A DNA stretch of 64,000 nt from Gnetum montanum. Taxonomy: Eukaryota > Streptophyta > Gnetopsida > Gnetales > Gnetaceae. Position numbers and translations under genes: made by a program. The notes beneath the pieces are model-generated. The model did no database searches. It was not told the origin of the DNA and saw nothing but the letters and a program-made list of their open reading frames with translations. The DNA is taken from contig MNCI01028318.1 in assembly GCA_015680685.1 (NCBI GenBank), positions 237,368 through 301,367 on the forward strand, read 5' to 3'. Positions 42,232 to 54,862 of this stretch are shown here, piece by piece; positions within the stretch are counted from its first letter, which is position 1, and every line of letters starts with the position of its first letter.

Positions 42232-44118
42232 CTATGATGACAGTAGACCCATTGTGAGAATAATTGGTAATTCATGATCCAACAATGCAAATGACATTAC
42301 CAATTCTTTATAGTGGGCAATGAACTCCTCAATTACTGCTTGATCTTGTAGCTTCTTCACCATGGCATTTAAACTTTCCATTTCCTCATTGAAATCCTCT
42401 CTCAGACTAGAGTTATGCATAATTAATTTTTTTTTTCTTTTGCACATTTTATAGATCCTATGGAAGCATGGATTTTTTCTTTTTTGGATGAAAATTTCTC
42501 AGTTTCAAATTCCATCACCTTTACCATTAATTTCTAAACTCTATTTACTAGCTTAGGATCAATGTTGGATCCTACAGTGATTATTTCTTACTTGAGCTCT
42601 TCTAACTCCTTAGCTTATTTATTTGCTAATTTTAGGGCTTCATTTACCTCCTATTTATATTTATTAAAGGCTTTAGCATATGTTTCTTTATCTTCACGTG
42701 TCTTTCTCAAATATTTATTTAAGAACTTATTTATGCCAGAGTATTATTGAAGACCTATTTATTATTATTTAGCATTCTTAAAAAAACCCTAGTCTTAAAG
42801 CAGTATCCTATCATTGTGTAATCCAAAATCATTAAATCATAAAGTAAATCATTAGTCACTTCAATGGATAATGATTTGGTCAATTGGATAATATTATTTA
42901 TGATCAAGCCTTGCATGGTTGCTAGATAATTTTCTTAATCCACTACTTTAATATATTTTCATGTGGCCTCATTATATAAAGTTTCTTTCATAGGGCTCTT
43001 CTCCACTAAAGGTATGAATAAGTTTATGGATGACTCATACTGAAGAATCTTATAATCAAACCTGCAATGGTACAAAATTAAATTCATCATGGATGATAAC
43101 AAATAATCTCGTTATGGCACATACCCAACCTCTATTTGAACTCCTTCTTGCTACTTCAAAACTTTGATAAATACTTTTGATAAAAATTATTTATTTTTAT
43201 CTTTCAACATCACAGTGACTTGTAATAATGTAGAGTTCATAAACACTTTTAAAAACTAGAAAGAAGGTAACCATATGAAAAATGTAAGGATGAGAAATGG
43301 TAATAGATAAGTTCCTAAGCCTTTAATTTCTTTTTTAAAATTGATAACTAATCCACTTAGCTATCTTCCTCAACCACTCCTTTACCGTGGTAGAGAGTAG
43401 ATTCAGTAGAGGCCATTAAGAGATATTCTTCTTGTCTTTAACACATATGCGATAGGCAATGATTTCTACAAACCTAGAATATGGTATCTTTAAGTATACA
43501 ATTCCCAAATCCTCCTTACTTGTAAAACATTCAATAAGATAATGCCTTGAAAACATGACTTATTTAAATGTAAAATCTATTTTCACTGTCTAAAAACAAA
43601 AATGTAGAAATGTCTTTTGAATTCTAGAGAACTACGAAGTCTTTCTTGATTGAAACATAAACCAACCATTATTATAAATAAAAATAAAATTTTCAACTAA
43701 TGACTAATCCTTTAACACCGTGAACTCTATGGACTATGTTAACCCTAACTTTTTCAATCACAACAAATCCATTGTTCACTAGCTATGATATTATATACTA
43801 ACTCTTGGTGTTAAATATCTTGCATATTTCTCCTTTGATAATAGAAAATCAAAGGTCTACAACTTGTTCACCACAACTTTATAACGAGTTTTCATTACTA
43901 GATGAACTTTGATCTTTTTAACATTTTTCTTTACTATGAAAGATGAAGGTTCACCATGGAAAGTACCACTATGAATTCTTAGTTGCAATCCTGATGGTGA
44001 TAATGGTAACATTGTCTCATTACTTCATGTTCTAAAGACTCTAGAGTTGGCAATTTTACATTATGGTTTCTCTTACATACACTTGGTGATTGTCCATGAC
44101 CTCTACTACCATGAACCA
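42232..44118 (-). pseudogene. Decayed coiled-coil reading frame, possible third accessory ORF
   Basis: Read on the minus strand, the stretch 42760-42230 is a Lys/Glu/Leu-rich heptad-like region (for example YAKAFNKYK, ALKLANK and AKELEELK strings, then ETEKFSSKKEKIHAS). It is preceded by more globular-looking pieces (KEDLGIVYLKIPYSRF near 43510-43460). A possible start is an ATG near 44118. Stops and frame changes are frequent. The layout (globular part, then coiled coil, with an inverted-repeat block upstream at 44537-44776) parallels the accessory ORFs of B and the old assembly, but sequence homology could not be established. Confidence 0.35.
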
Positions 44119-44536
44119 TTTGAGTAGACACCTTGTATGCAAATTATAAAAATTTAAATTTTTAAAGTGAATTGAGAAGAACACCAAAAACTAGAGTTAT
44201 GCATGAACAATTTAATTAATTCTTTTATAATTACACAACAATAAATGAATTTAGGATCAAAATAGAACTATTTCTTATTAATATATTTTGCAAAATTTCA
44301 CAATACAGGAAGAATCTTAATCCATGCACTATTTCACATGAAATTTTTCAGAATTAGATTAAACAAGGTTTGAATACTTAGCACGAACACTCTAAAAGCA
44401 AAAAAATTACAATTTGGTGTATAACGTAGCAAGGTTTGATATGATCTCAATTGCATAGAAGGTTCTATGCCATTTGCTTGCACTTTACAAAGGTGGTTTT
44501 AAGGGCCAAGGCTGGAAATTTTTGCAAGTCTTTCAA

Positions 44537-44892
44537 GTGATACTAACACTAACATCAGTGTCAACATTAGCATCACCCAAGGTAACATAAGTATCAATAA
44601 AAATCATCAAGATTATCATTCAGTAGCATTCATCATTTCCATGAGCTCTTTGACATCCTATAAACATCATTAAAACACATTTCTCTATCAACTTTGGCAT
44701 CCCAAAGACTTGGGATTATAGTTTGGGAGGATGTTGAAAATTTTTCAATCTCCTAGTTGATGTTGACACCAACATCACTTGTTGCATCACCTACACCATT
44801 AAGTTTTTTGAGTCAAAGTTTCCAAAAACAAAATTTAGGTTAACTTCACTTAATTCCAAGGTTGAATTTGAAAACCCTAAGCCTATAAATAT
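44537..44892. promoter_or_regulatory. Inverted-repeat cluster and TATA box
   Basis: Two 18-bp inverted repeats with 7-bp arms and 4-bp centres lie 60 bp apart: ATCCCAAAGACTTGGGAT (44699-44716) and GATGTTGACACCAACATC (44759-44776). AACATCAGTGTCAACATTAG-type motifs precede them (44550-44575). On the plus strand TATAAATAT follows at 44884-44892. It could be the promoter of a plus-strand LTR, or the upstream region of the minus-strand frame at 42232-44118; orientation is undecided. Confidence 0.45.
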
Positions 44893-45759
44893 GGGATCAA
44901 ACCCCAAATTTAAGGCTAATTTCTTGAGAACTAGAGCACTTTTTTGAATTTGGAAAGACCAAGAGTATGAGCATCTACACTTCTAGTATCCCCCACATGC
45001 TTGATGGCCACCACAAGTTTGTCTAATAGTCCACAAGCTCAATCTAGCATTAGCATTAGTTTGGCAGCTCTTGCATCACTATCCCATAGCTATACTTTTT
45101 TAGCATCAATGTCACTAGTTTCAAAGTTGGAATTTTTTTCACTTCAGCATCACTTGTTAGAAAGTTAGTCAAAAAAACCTTTATTTTAGCTCCAAATATA
45201 TTTTCAACCACTCCTAAGACTTCTCCACATACATATTCATCATCCAAAGGTTCAATTCTATTACTAAAACCTCCATTTTGTTCATAAACTCAACTTTTAT
45301 TATTAGTGTTATTTCCCTTGCATTTTTCGCCAACACTTGTAGCTTTGGCCCTCCATAGGAGGAAAACACTTTCTATTCCTTTAATCAAGCATTTTATTAT
45401 TCAAGAAGGGAACTAATACCATTTCCTATATATTAAGGTTCTCTATTTTTATGAGTTTTTGTTTCTTCTAGTCACTTTTCCATAGACTTGATTTTACATC
45501 ACTAGATAATCCATTTCTATACTTGGTTTTTATTTGTATTGACTAGGCTAATCAAGTTTATGATTCAAACTCATTGTTTCTTTAACTTTCCCCTACTATT
45601 CCAAGTTCATGGATGGTAAGCTATGTTCAGATTCGATTAAAAATTTGTTCCTTCTAGTCTCATAATTGTTGGTTTATTGAAGATTATATTCAATTGAAGA
45701 TCGTTTATGAACACAAGTTAGGTATTACACACTTAATTTGTGGTGGTGTTCTTGTGAGG
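44893..45759. other. No gene seen; insertion target of element D
   Basis: AT-rich, possibly the R-U5 part of an LTR starting near the TATA box at 44884. No LTR end or PBS was recognised. Confidence 0.35.
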
Positions 45760-45764
45760 TTAGG
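45760..45764. repeat. Target-site duplication TTAGG (element D, left)
   Basis: Matches 55425-55429. Confidence 0.88.
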
Positions 45765-46585
45765 TGATGAACCACAATACTGGAACCGCGATATCGCATC
45801 CACGATATCAAAGCCTTCCACGTGATATCAGGCATCCGATATTGGGACCTGGCTCATTGCCTATAAATAAGAGGCAGGGGTACTTGGTTTTGGTAGTTAG
45901 TCTTAGTCCCTTATCCAAACTCTTGCCTTTTTCCCTTTTCAAAGATAGCATTATTTCTAAGTGCCTATAGTAGGAGTCATAAAGTAAACAGATCTTTATT
46001 CAAGCATTGTGTACTTGAGCATACCTTGTGTATGGCAATAAAGACAAACTTTGTGATAAACTTTGCAAGATTCAGAATAGATTAATTAATGTTAATTATT
46101 GTTACTTAATACTTTTCTTCGTTAATTAATATTCTCTCTCTTACCCTACAACTCTCCTAAGTAAGCACACTTAGTACAACCATTTCGAGCATGCATGTAA
46201 TGCTTGGTAACCCAATAACAATTAGTGTTTGGTAATCCCAATAGTGTTGCATTGGTTTAGATGTGTACGACAAGTGAGAATGGATGTTGGTGTTAGGACT
46301 AGTTAAAGCATAGTTGAGTACTTAAATTAAATTAGTTACTTAGTTATCTCTCTCCCCCCTTTGTAGCACTAGGACATAAAAACATAAAAGCCATAAAAAT
46401 CATATACCTCAAGCTTACTTAACCATACAATCGTGCCATAAAAGTAAGCTTGGGAAGAAAATGATTGATCAACCCATCCTTGTTTCACAAAGGTGCATAA
46501 GCACTTAGTTCTTTGAATTTGATTGGATCGTGCTTGTACGCTCATATTCATATGGTTGAGCTTAGGGATACTTTGTTGCTCATCA
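45765..46585 (+). mobile_element. 5' LTR of element D
   Basis: 821 bp, TGATGA to TCATCA. The 3' LTR lacks about 200 bp present here between two CTCTC-rich points (about 46155-46360). Confidence 0.92.
45783..45870 (+). promoter_or_regulatory. LTR promoter of element D: GATATC iterons and TATA box
   Basis: Four GATATC/GATATT cores spaced 14, 20 and 14 nt precede TATAAATAA at 45862-45870. The 3' LTR has the same iterons, but its TATA has mutated to TAGAAATAA (54946). Confidence 0.8.
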
Positions 46586-46586
46586 T

Positions 46587-46605
46587 TGGCACCATGCTGG
46601 CGACT
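46587..46605 (+). promoter_or_regulatory. Primer binding site (element D)
   Basis: TGGCACCATGCTGGCGACT next to the LTR: a decayed tRNA-Asp-type PBS. Confidence 0.7.
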
Positions 46606-46721
46606 TTGTTGCTAATTCGAACTTAGGAAATATTTCCCATTGTTGGAACAAACCCTTAGGGTTGATTACAGAAAAATAAATAATAATATATAACAATATA
46701 TTGCATACTAAATAGACAATT

Positions 46722-48650
46722 ATGTCTCCTTCTTCTTACAAAAGTGTTTCACCACTTAGGTTCCATACAAGGAACAATCGGAGGCATAGTGCACATGATG
46801 ATAATCTGCCAGTCCCTTAATAGTTTCATGTGGTATATGTTCATCCTGATGAATATATACCAAACTTTACCTTTATCCTCCACCTGGATGAACAACTACG
46901 TTGATGAGATTTAGAAGGTAACATAGTGTTGCTTCCTGATCGCTCAATCCTAGGCATGCTTCTTCATGGTCTCACATGAATTGGTATGTAGCACTTACAG
47001 GTAGAGTACATTGTGCATGATCATGACTTGAGAGAGTATCGACCCATGGAGGCACAACGTCAAAGGGATCTACAATAGAAGAGACGTCATGAATCCATGA
47101 AGGGGAAGTCATCTTGGAATGTCCCACATGTCATAAGTGAAAATGAGGGTGGTGAACCTACCTTAGGAGGTTTCCCACAAAATGATTTTCCTCCCATTGA
47201 CTTTGGTCAAGGGGTTGTGTATCAGAACCTTCATTCAACCATTCATAACCTTGGTTCTGATACCAATGGACACAAAGGGTTTGACAAAGGAACACACACA
47301 CATGATAAAGATGGACATGCTGATTGTAATCGTGAGCGAGGCTGTGACCATCGAAGAGAAGGTAGCAGGAACCGTCATGGTGATGGTCTTCCTTCTTCTT
47401 CACCTTAATCATCTCCTTCACCCTCTACTTCAAGATCCGAACATAGTCATAAAGGAAAAGATCATGCGGATAAAGGTAGGAAAGGTGGGAGTCATAGATG
47501 AAATAGTCAGGAAAGGGGATGAGGGAATTCTAGAGAATCACAACATAGAAGAAGGAAAAGTAGGGAACAACAAAGGCATCATAGACACTAGAGACGGGAC
47601 GATCATGATGAACCCCTACTCACTACTCGAAGTATGCTAGACATAACTGAGGCTATTAGAGTTCCAACAAGGCATAAAAAAGATAGTAGGATCAAGAGAT
47701 TATACATGAACAATATCCAAGAATTTGAAGGGGGATACAATGTTGATCCTCAAAATCATCTACAAGCATTTCATGATGCATGTGCCTTACAAAACATAGA
47801 AAATGAATGGCAAAAACTAAAGTTATTTCCACAGACACTAGTCAAAGAAGTAGAGCGTTGGTACCAGTCCTTAGAACCAGAATCCATTCGTAGGTGGAGT
47901 ACCATGTTAGAATTGTTCAACGATAAGTAGCAAATGTACTCCTGAGTGTCTAACCTGTGAAAGCCAATCCAAGGGTGGAAACAAGGAGGACATGAGCCCT
48001 TAGATGTTTCCATGGGCCGATATTATGCATTGTTACATTGTTTTCCTAGCCAATGTTATTTGCAGAGGGATCAACTACACCATCTCGTAGATGGGCTTAG
48101 GCATGAAATGTGAAGAACCCTTGGGACTTATGCCCAACGAAGACTATTTGAGCTTAGGATCCATCAAGTACAAAGATTTTTGAAGCAAGTTTCTAAAGAG
48201 GAAGGTGAGCTAAGGAAAAGAGAGAGTGTGGAGGAATATAATAGATATCCTTTCCTTTGAAAGAAGGGAGTAAGATTTTGTGAGGATGAAGAAGAGTCAC
48301 CACTCGAAGAGATGGTGAAAAGGAAAACTTTTCCTATTCAAAAGTTAGCATCAGAAGTATCGACAAAGGTAGAACAAATGTGGGATTCCCTAGATAATAG
48401 ATTTCAAATTTTTGTCAAAAGAGTAGAGGAGTCTAGAGAGCCAGGTAGTGATCGCAAAAAGAGAAAAAAGAGAGAAGCTGAATATGCACGTAACAAAAGT
48501 AAAGGCAAAGTTGCCATCATCGAAGAGGTCGTTGATTTAGATACAGACGATGATAGTGGATGCAAGATATGCCAATATGAAAATTCTAAGGGATTTTTCC
48601 CTGTAATCTTACATCTACAAGAGTCTGGGGTGTATGCACTCAACCCATAA
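46722..48650 (+). pseudogene. gag: gag of element D
   Basis: Frame from ATG 46722 with in-frame stops. MSPSSYKSVSPLRF-type N-terminus; a His/Asp/Arg-rich tract (47270-47400); the Gag core at 47634-47930, with EFEGGYNVDPQNHLQAFH and the VERWYQSLEPESIRRW signature of the retrotransposon Gag family. Beyond it a Lys/Glu-rich helical stretch (48312-48520) precedes a degenerate knuckle (CKICQYENSKGFFP, about 48570-48610) that keeps the first two Cys but has lost the His and last Cys. The block equivalent to NETRRTLGTYAQG is at about 48095-48135 with changes. Confidence 0.85.
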
Positions 48651-49239
48651 TTAAATAGAAGGCAAACACCCCGAAGGTTACCTTATCCTCAAGGTGACCC
48701 AAGACAATTCCACCAACCCTTAATGCATTATCCAAGTAGAACTCCACCATAACCAACTGAGCAGTATCAATAGTGGTAGCACCGATAATCATGGGAAATG
48801 CCACCACCATGGTAATAGTATCCTTACCATCAACCTGACCCATATGGATATTACGTGTAGTAGCCAATATCTCCATGTGACTCTACTGGTCACGTCACTC
48901 CTCAACCTCACTACCAAGCCTGTGAGTATTATAGGACTCCTTCTCCTAGGGGTGATGTTCCACAAACATATTATCCTCTCATCAGGCTGCATCTCTTCCA
49001 CCCATATCTCCATTATCACTTGCTCCAGCTATGTAGGGTGAGCTCCCTACCTAGCTGCAGCAACATAATGCTACAAGGGCTATTACCTCTCAATATATTG
49101 TTGGTTTTGACAACTTCATGAAGAAAAGACCTTTATTTAGAACCAATAGTCTGACTAAGTCCTTGCAACCATAAGCGGCTAATCCCTTAGACACCTTATT
49201 ACCAATCAAAAATCCAGAACTCCCTTCAAACCAAAGGCC

Positions 49240-52200
49240 ACATTCAATGCACACGGTCATGTTGACACATGCCATTACTGATTGGATTAAGGATGGCCAT
49301 CTTCCTAGGAAATTCTCTGATTCTGGGAGTCCTCTTATATATTTACAAATCATCAGGAATAAGCCATGCAAAGCTCTTTTGAATTTGGATTCTAGTGTCA
49401 ACTTAATCTCTCAAGAAATGTACAAAGCCTAGAAACTACCTCCACTAAAAAAGAGTAACATTCATTTAGATTTGGCCAACTAGTCCATCACTGTCCCATT
49501 AGGACTAGTGGAGGACATTGTTACCACTATTTGTAGATGGTCATATCCAGCCAACTTCCTAGTGATTCAAGTCAACAACTATAAGGGGGACTTCACAATC
49601 ATAATGGGAAGAGCATGCATAAGCATAATTGATGCATGCCTAGGAATACATGATCTTTTCCTAGAGATATCAAAGGAAAATACGTTTGAAAAGATTTAGA
49701 AGAAGAAATTTCTATGCATTGCATACAATAACACAGGGTGTAGTTGCATGTAGAAGTCCTAGTTTGTACCATGTTTAACATTGCCTACATGCAACCAGTG
49801 TGCACAAGTGACTAACATACAAAGATGTTTGTATGAAGTAGCCACAAGATAGGAAGACACCCAGTGGTCTATAGCTAACCAAGAGAGTAACTCAACTATA
49901 TGCATGGAACCAACTGAGGGTTTGACTTGCGCTTACATCGATAGCATAGACACATTAGAGCAAGTCCATTGCCAAATTCCAAGTGTCAACATTAAAAATA
50001 TTAACTGGGGAAAGATGGAAATCCTTGAAAACTTTAAGCAAGAGCCCCTTGAGTTAAAACGATTGCCCACCAATATGGAATACACGTTTCTCAAAAAATG
50101 GAAAACCAGTAATTATTAATGCTAAGCTCACTCCTCAACAAAAAGAGAGACTACTGAAGGTAATAAATAAATGGTTGAAAGCCTTTACTTGGTCATATCT
50201 TGAATTAATAGGAATAGATCCTAGGATATGCCAACATAGAATTTACATCAACCCCTCCATGAAGCCTTGAAGACAACAATATAGGTGATTTAACCCAAAG
50301 ATTAAGCAAGTGGTTAAGGAAAAAATTGAATAGCTTCTAAAAGTTGGGTTCATATACCCTATTGTTGATAGTGAATGGGTTAGTCCCTTAGTTATTGCGC
50401 CCAAAAAGGAAGGTAAATGTAGGGTGTGCATAGATTTTAGGCTACTAAATATGGCAACATTCAAAGAACACTTTCCATTGTCATTCTTCAACCAAGTCTT
50501 AGACACCATTGTAGGGCATTGCTACTATAGTTTTCTGGATGGGTACAGTGGGTACAACAAAATATAAATAGCCCTAGAAGACCAAGCCAAGACTACGTTC
50601 ACCAGTCCTTGGGGAATGTTTGCATACAAATAGATGTTGTTTGGCTTGTGTAATGTCCCTGCAACATTTCAACGATTAGTTCTAAGAATATTCCAACAAC
50701 AGATAGGAAATAGTGTGGAGGTCTTCATGGATGACTTCTCCACCTACAGAGAAAACTTTGATCAAGCCTTGGACTAGTTAGAGGAAGTACTAAAACAATG
50801 TATACAAACCAACTTAAGGCTCAACTAGCAAAAAATCCATTTAATGTTCCAAGAAGGCATTGTACTAGGGCATAAGATCTCACAAACATGGATAGAGGTA
50901 GACCCTGGAAAGATCAAAGTTATCCAAGGAATTACTCAGAAACCTGAAATTGTAAAAGATATTTGGTCATTCCTTGGACACACTGGTTATTATAGATACT
51001 TTATTGAGAACTTTTCAAAGGTTGCAAAACCATTTGTTGAACTAACGAAAAAGGACATACCTTTTGAATGGACCATGGAATGTGAACTAGCTTTCAAAAC
51101 TTTAAAATAAAAGCTCATAGAAACATGAATTCTACAAGCTCCTAATTGGTCCAAACCATTCCACATAATGACTGATGCATCCAACTATGCTTTAGAAGCC
51201 ATACTTACATAGTTAGATGACCAAAAATGTCCTTATTACATCCACTGTGTAAGTAGAAGTATTGCTGGTGCACAACTTAACTACACTACAACAGAGAAAG
51301 AGTTAATGGCTATAGTGTTTGCACTAGATAAGTTTAGGCACTATGTATTAGGCTATAAGGTATTTGTACACACAGACCATAGTGCAATTTGGTTCCTATT
51401 GAATAAACCAAAAGTAATCCCTCACATTATATGATGGCTTGTAACCTTACAAGAGTTTGATCTTACAATGATTGATTGAAAAGGCACCAAGAATGTAGTT
51501 GCTGATCATTTATCTCGATTGTGATGGGACAACAAAGAGGATAAGTATCCAATTTCTGATCATTTCCCTGATGAACTCCTCCTTGTAGGTATAGTGACTA
51601 ATCAATTGACCATGAAGACAAATTGGTATAGTAGTATTCTCGCCTATCTCCTTACACAACAAACACTACAAGAGTTAGATGCTAAAAAGAAACAACAATT
51701 TCTTTATCGAGCCAAGTATTTTATGGAAATCAACGGGCAACTTTATAAAGTATGTCCCGATGGCTTGGCTCAATGGTGCATTCCGAATATAAATAAACTG
51801 CAAGTTCTCCAAGATGCTCATGAGGGTCCTTGTAGAGGTTATTATGCTAGGAGATGAACAGCCATTAAAATCCTCCTTGCAGGATATTATTGGCCTACAT
51901 TGTTTCAGGATGCCCATCATTTTGTCCAATCTTGTGAGCATTGTAACATGATTGGGGAATGACTGCTAGAATGGAGGGTCTACAATAATGGATTCAACCT
52001 TTAGAACCCTTCGACATATGGGGAATTGATTTTATGGGGTCCATTACACCAATGTTCAATGGAAAAGCTTATATCATTGTTGCCATTGACTACTTTACAA
52101 AATGGGCAAAAGCAGTTGCTGTTAAGGATTGTACATCATCTACAGCTGCATGATTTGTTCAACAACAAATTGTAAACAGGTTTGGTGTGCCTCATGCACT

Positions 52201-52989
52201 TATTTCTTATAATGGCACACATTTTATAGGTGCAACTTTTTGAAAGTTGATGTAACGCTTAGGGGTTGAACACAAACTAACTACTCGATACCACCCTCAA
52301 GAAAATGGTCAAGTTGAGGTTACCAATAGGGAGATTACGAAAATATTGGCAAGACCTATTAGCAAGTATAGGCGAGATTGGAGCACTGAATTGAACAATG
52401 CTCTTTGGGCATACTCCTCCACATGGAAACTCCCTATAGGTTACTCTCCCTATGAGTTAGTGTACAGTAAATTACCAACACTTCCTATTCAGGCTAAGCT
52501 CTATACACTATCTATGGCTTGTGATCTCAACCTTGACATTGATCTAGCACAAAAAGAATGATTAATGATCCTTAACTTGCTAGATGAGAACCGATTAGCC
52601 ACCTTTTCATCTAATGAATTGCATAAGGCATTCAATAAACAACATCATGACTTAAGGATTTGGCAACTTAAATATCAACTAGGAGATAAGATTCTCTACT
52701 GGAATCCCACACATGTGCAACAACAAACCAAATTTCAAATGTTGTAGGAAGGACCTTATATCATTCATGCAACTTTTCCTTTAGAAGCCATGATGATTTA
52801 CAAACCTGAGAGCTCAGACAAGAAACTATTAGTCAACGTCCAACAAACCAAACCTTTCCAGGAGCCTAGGACAACTAGTACCAATGCTACCTTTGTTGGT
52901 GGACAACCTTACTTGTTATTTCAGACTCCTCCCTCCAACTTAGTCGTGGGGAGAGGGCCACTAATGCTAATAATTCTCAGCCCTTAGTT
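49240..52989 (+). pseudogene. pol: pol of element D (protease, RT, RNase H, integrase)
   Basis: Protease: ALLNLDSSVNLIS (49371-49409) and FTIIMGRACI. RT: WVSPLVIAPKKEGKCRVCID (from 50376), FGLCNVPATFQR (about 50640), catalytic VFMDDFSTY (50721-50747), EGIVLGHKIS, GHTGYYRYFI. RNase H: DASNYALEAIL (about 51175), TTTEKELMAIVFALDKF, HTDHSAIWFLL. Integrase: SCEHC with one upstream His lost, WGIDFMGS and VAIDYFTKWAK (catalytic Asp region), SYNGTHF where the second catalytic Asp is Tyr, and NGQVEVTNREI with the catalytic Glu. Frame changes occur between gag and protease, near an A-run at 50095, and near 51960. More than 15 stops are present, many TAG or TGA. No chromodomain follows. Confidence 0.9.
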
Positions 52990-54849
52990 GTTTTATATTT
53001 ATTTTTACACATTTTTGTTTTATACATTTCTTTAAATTTTCTTATTTTTGTTTTGTTTTTGTTTTGCATCATCGTTTTTTTCTTGTTTAATTTACTTTCA
53101 TTCATCATACAATAAGTGCTCATGATGGTGGGTTGTATTATAATGATGTTGGTTGCTAATGTTTGGTTTTTACCTTTGATTCTCAATGATGATACTAAGA
53201 TATGGTTTCTTTTGATAAAATAGGTAATGAGTCCACGTCATCCATTCATCTATTCAACTCCATGGTCTCCCTTGGCTCTGGAGTTGTACTGTCCCTTTTT
53301 TCTTCTAAGTAAACTTATTAATGAATTGGTGGCTTGGTATTCTTCAATCCAAGGAAGGACTCAATGGTTGAAAAAGGTTTTACTTCAAGGGGATTCGACG
53401 CACTTGTGCTGGTTATTCTCTTGGGTACTTGGATGCTTTTCATGGGTTTTCTACCATTTAGCCATTGACCTACTATCAGGAAGCTGAGTGAAAAAAAATA
53501 ACCAATAATAATAAGTCTTTGCATGGTGTGGTTGTCACATTAAAAAAAGTGAGAATTCAAAGCACATCCCTTAGACATAATAAAAAAATATGGGGCTACA
53601 AGCACTGGTTATGGCACTGGAAAGACATGTTACCCATGCCTAAAGGTTTCCTCTAACTAAGACCCTTTTCCGCTTCCTACTTCTCCATTTTGCTCTCATT
53701 GGAATGGTGGTGACTCTTTGGGGAAGTATTCTTGTTGCTTCAGAAGGATGGATTGGTCAAGGATATTGATGCAAGGTTACTGAATGTAGTTGGTTTGAGT
53801 CCAGATTTGGAATGAGTTCCACTTAGTCACCTTAACCATAAAATACTCAAGGGACCTTACACAACCTTGCTGTTGGGATTCCATTCAATCTTCTCCTCTC
53901 CATCTTTCTTCCCATTTTCCACCTCATTGCCAATTTTATGATTAGTCTATATTTTGGTTGATGTATTATTTCTCCTTGGTAAATTCTTGTGGGTAAGCTT
54001 TTAACCCTTGTTCGATGTGTCATTCCCAGAGCCTACAGACTCTTTGGTTTGTGGGTTTGTTAGGACATAAAAGGCATGAGCCTACTTTGGGGAGGTCCCA
54101 CTAACATTCTTTTATGGTGCAATTGTTAGATTATTTTCCTTGAACATTTATTGCAATCAACAATTTCTCATTTTATCCCCATCGATGACATCCATTTTAT
54201 TGACGTCGCCGTTGTTATTTTTCCCATCCTTCTTGTTCCTTCTATTTTTTCCATCTTATTGCTACTAGAGGTTTTCTCTTAGTCATGGGGGCGTTTTCAC
54301 AAATGTTTCCATTCTACTACTTGTTTCACCCCTACACCTTAGGTAGTCATTAGTAATAAACCTCTAACCCAGTATTTTCCATAACCACAACGTAGCTAAT
54401 GCACTTTATATTGAGAGAAGGTATCAACTACATTGTAGTTTATCTATCCTTGCTAATTTGTGACTTTGTTGTGTGTGCAGATGGCAGTCATATGAACAAT
54501 GGACTGGGTTAGGAGGGAGCACTTGGGATGGACTAGAGCTAGAGCATTTACGAAAGAAACAAGTTTGGTCGTGTGGCTATGTATAAACAATGGAAGGCGT
54601 AATCTCGGCATTGATAGCAATGCACCTCGTTTTCTTTTCTCTCTCTTCAAGCTGTCAAATAAGAGTCTGGATGTCATTTATGTATAGTGTTCACCACCAT
54701 GGGTATGAACACCAATGTTGTAATGTGTTGTTGATTTGTTCACCGGGCACTTTGAGTCTGTCATCTCGTTTCACCGTCAATGTTATTCAGTTAATAATCC
54801 CATACCTTCCCCAATATTTTGTAAGGAACTTGAGAACGAGTTTTCATTC
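52990..54849 (+). other. Noncoding 3' spacer of element D
   Basis: Begins just after a PPT-like CTTAGTCGTGGGGAGA (about 52940). A T-rich stretch and segments conserved with element A's spacer follow. A second CTTAGTCATGGGGGC occurs at about 54277. No accessory ORF and no internal iterons. Confidence 0.65.
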
Positions 54850-54862
54850 AGTCGTGGGGGTA
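54850..54862 (+). promoter_or_regulatory. Polypurine tract of element D
   Basis: AGTCGTGGGGGTA directly abuts the 3' LTR. Confidence 0.78.
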
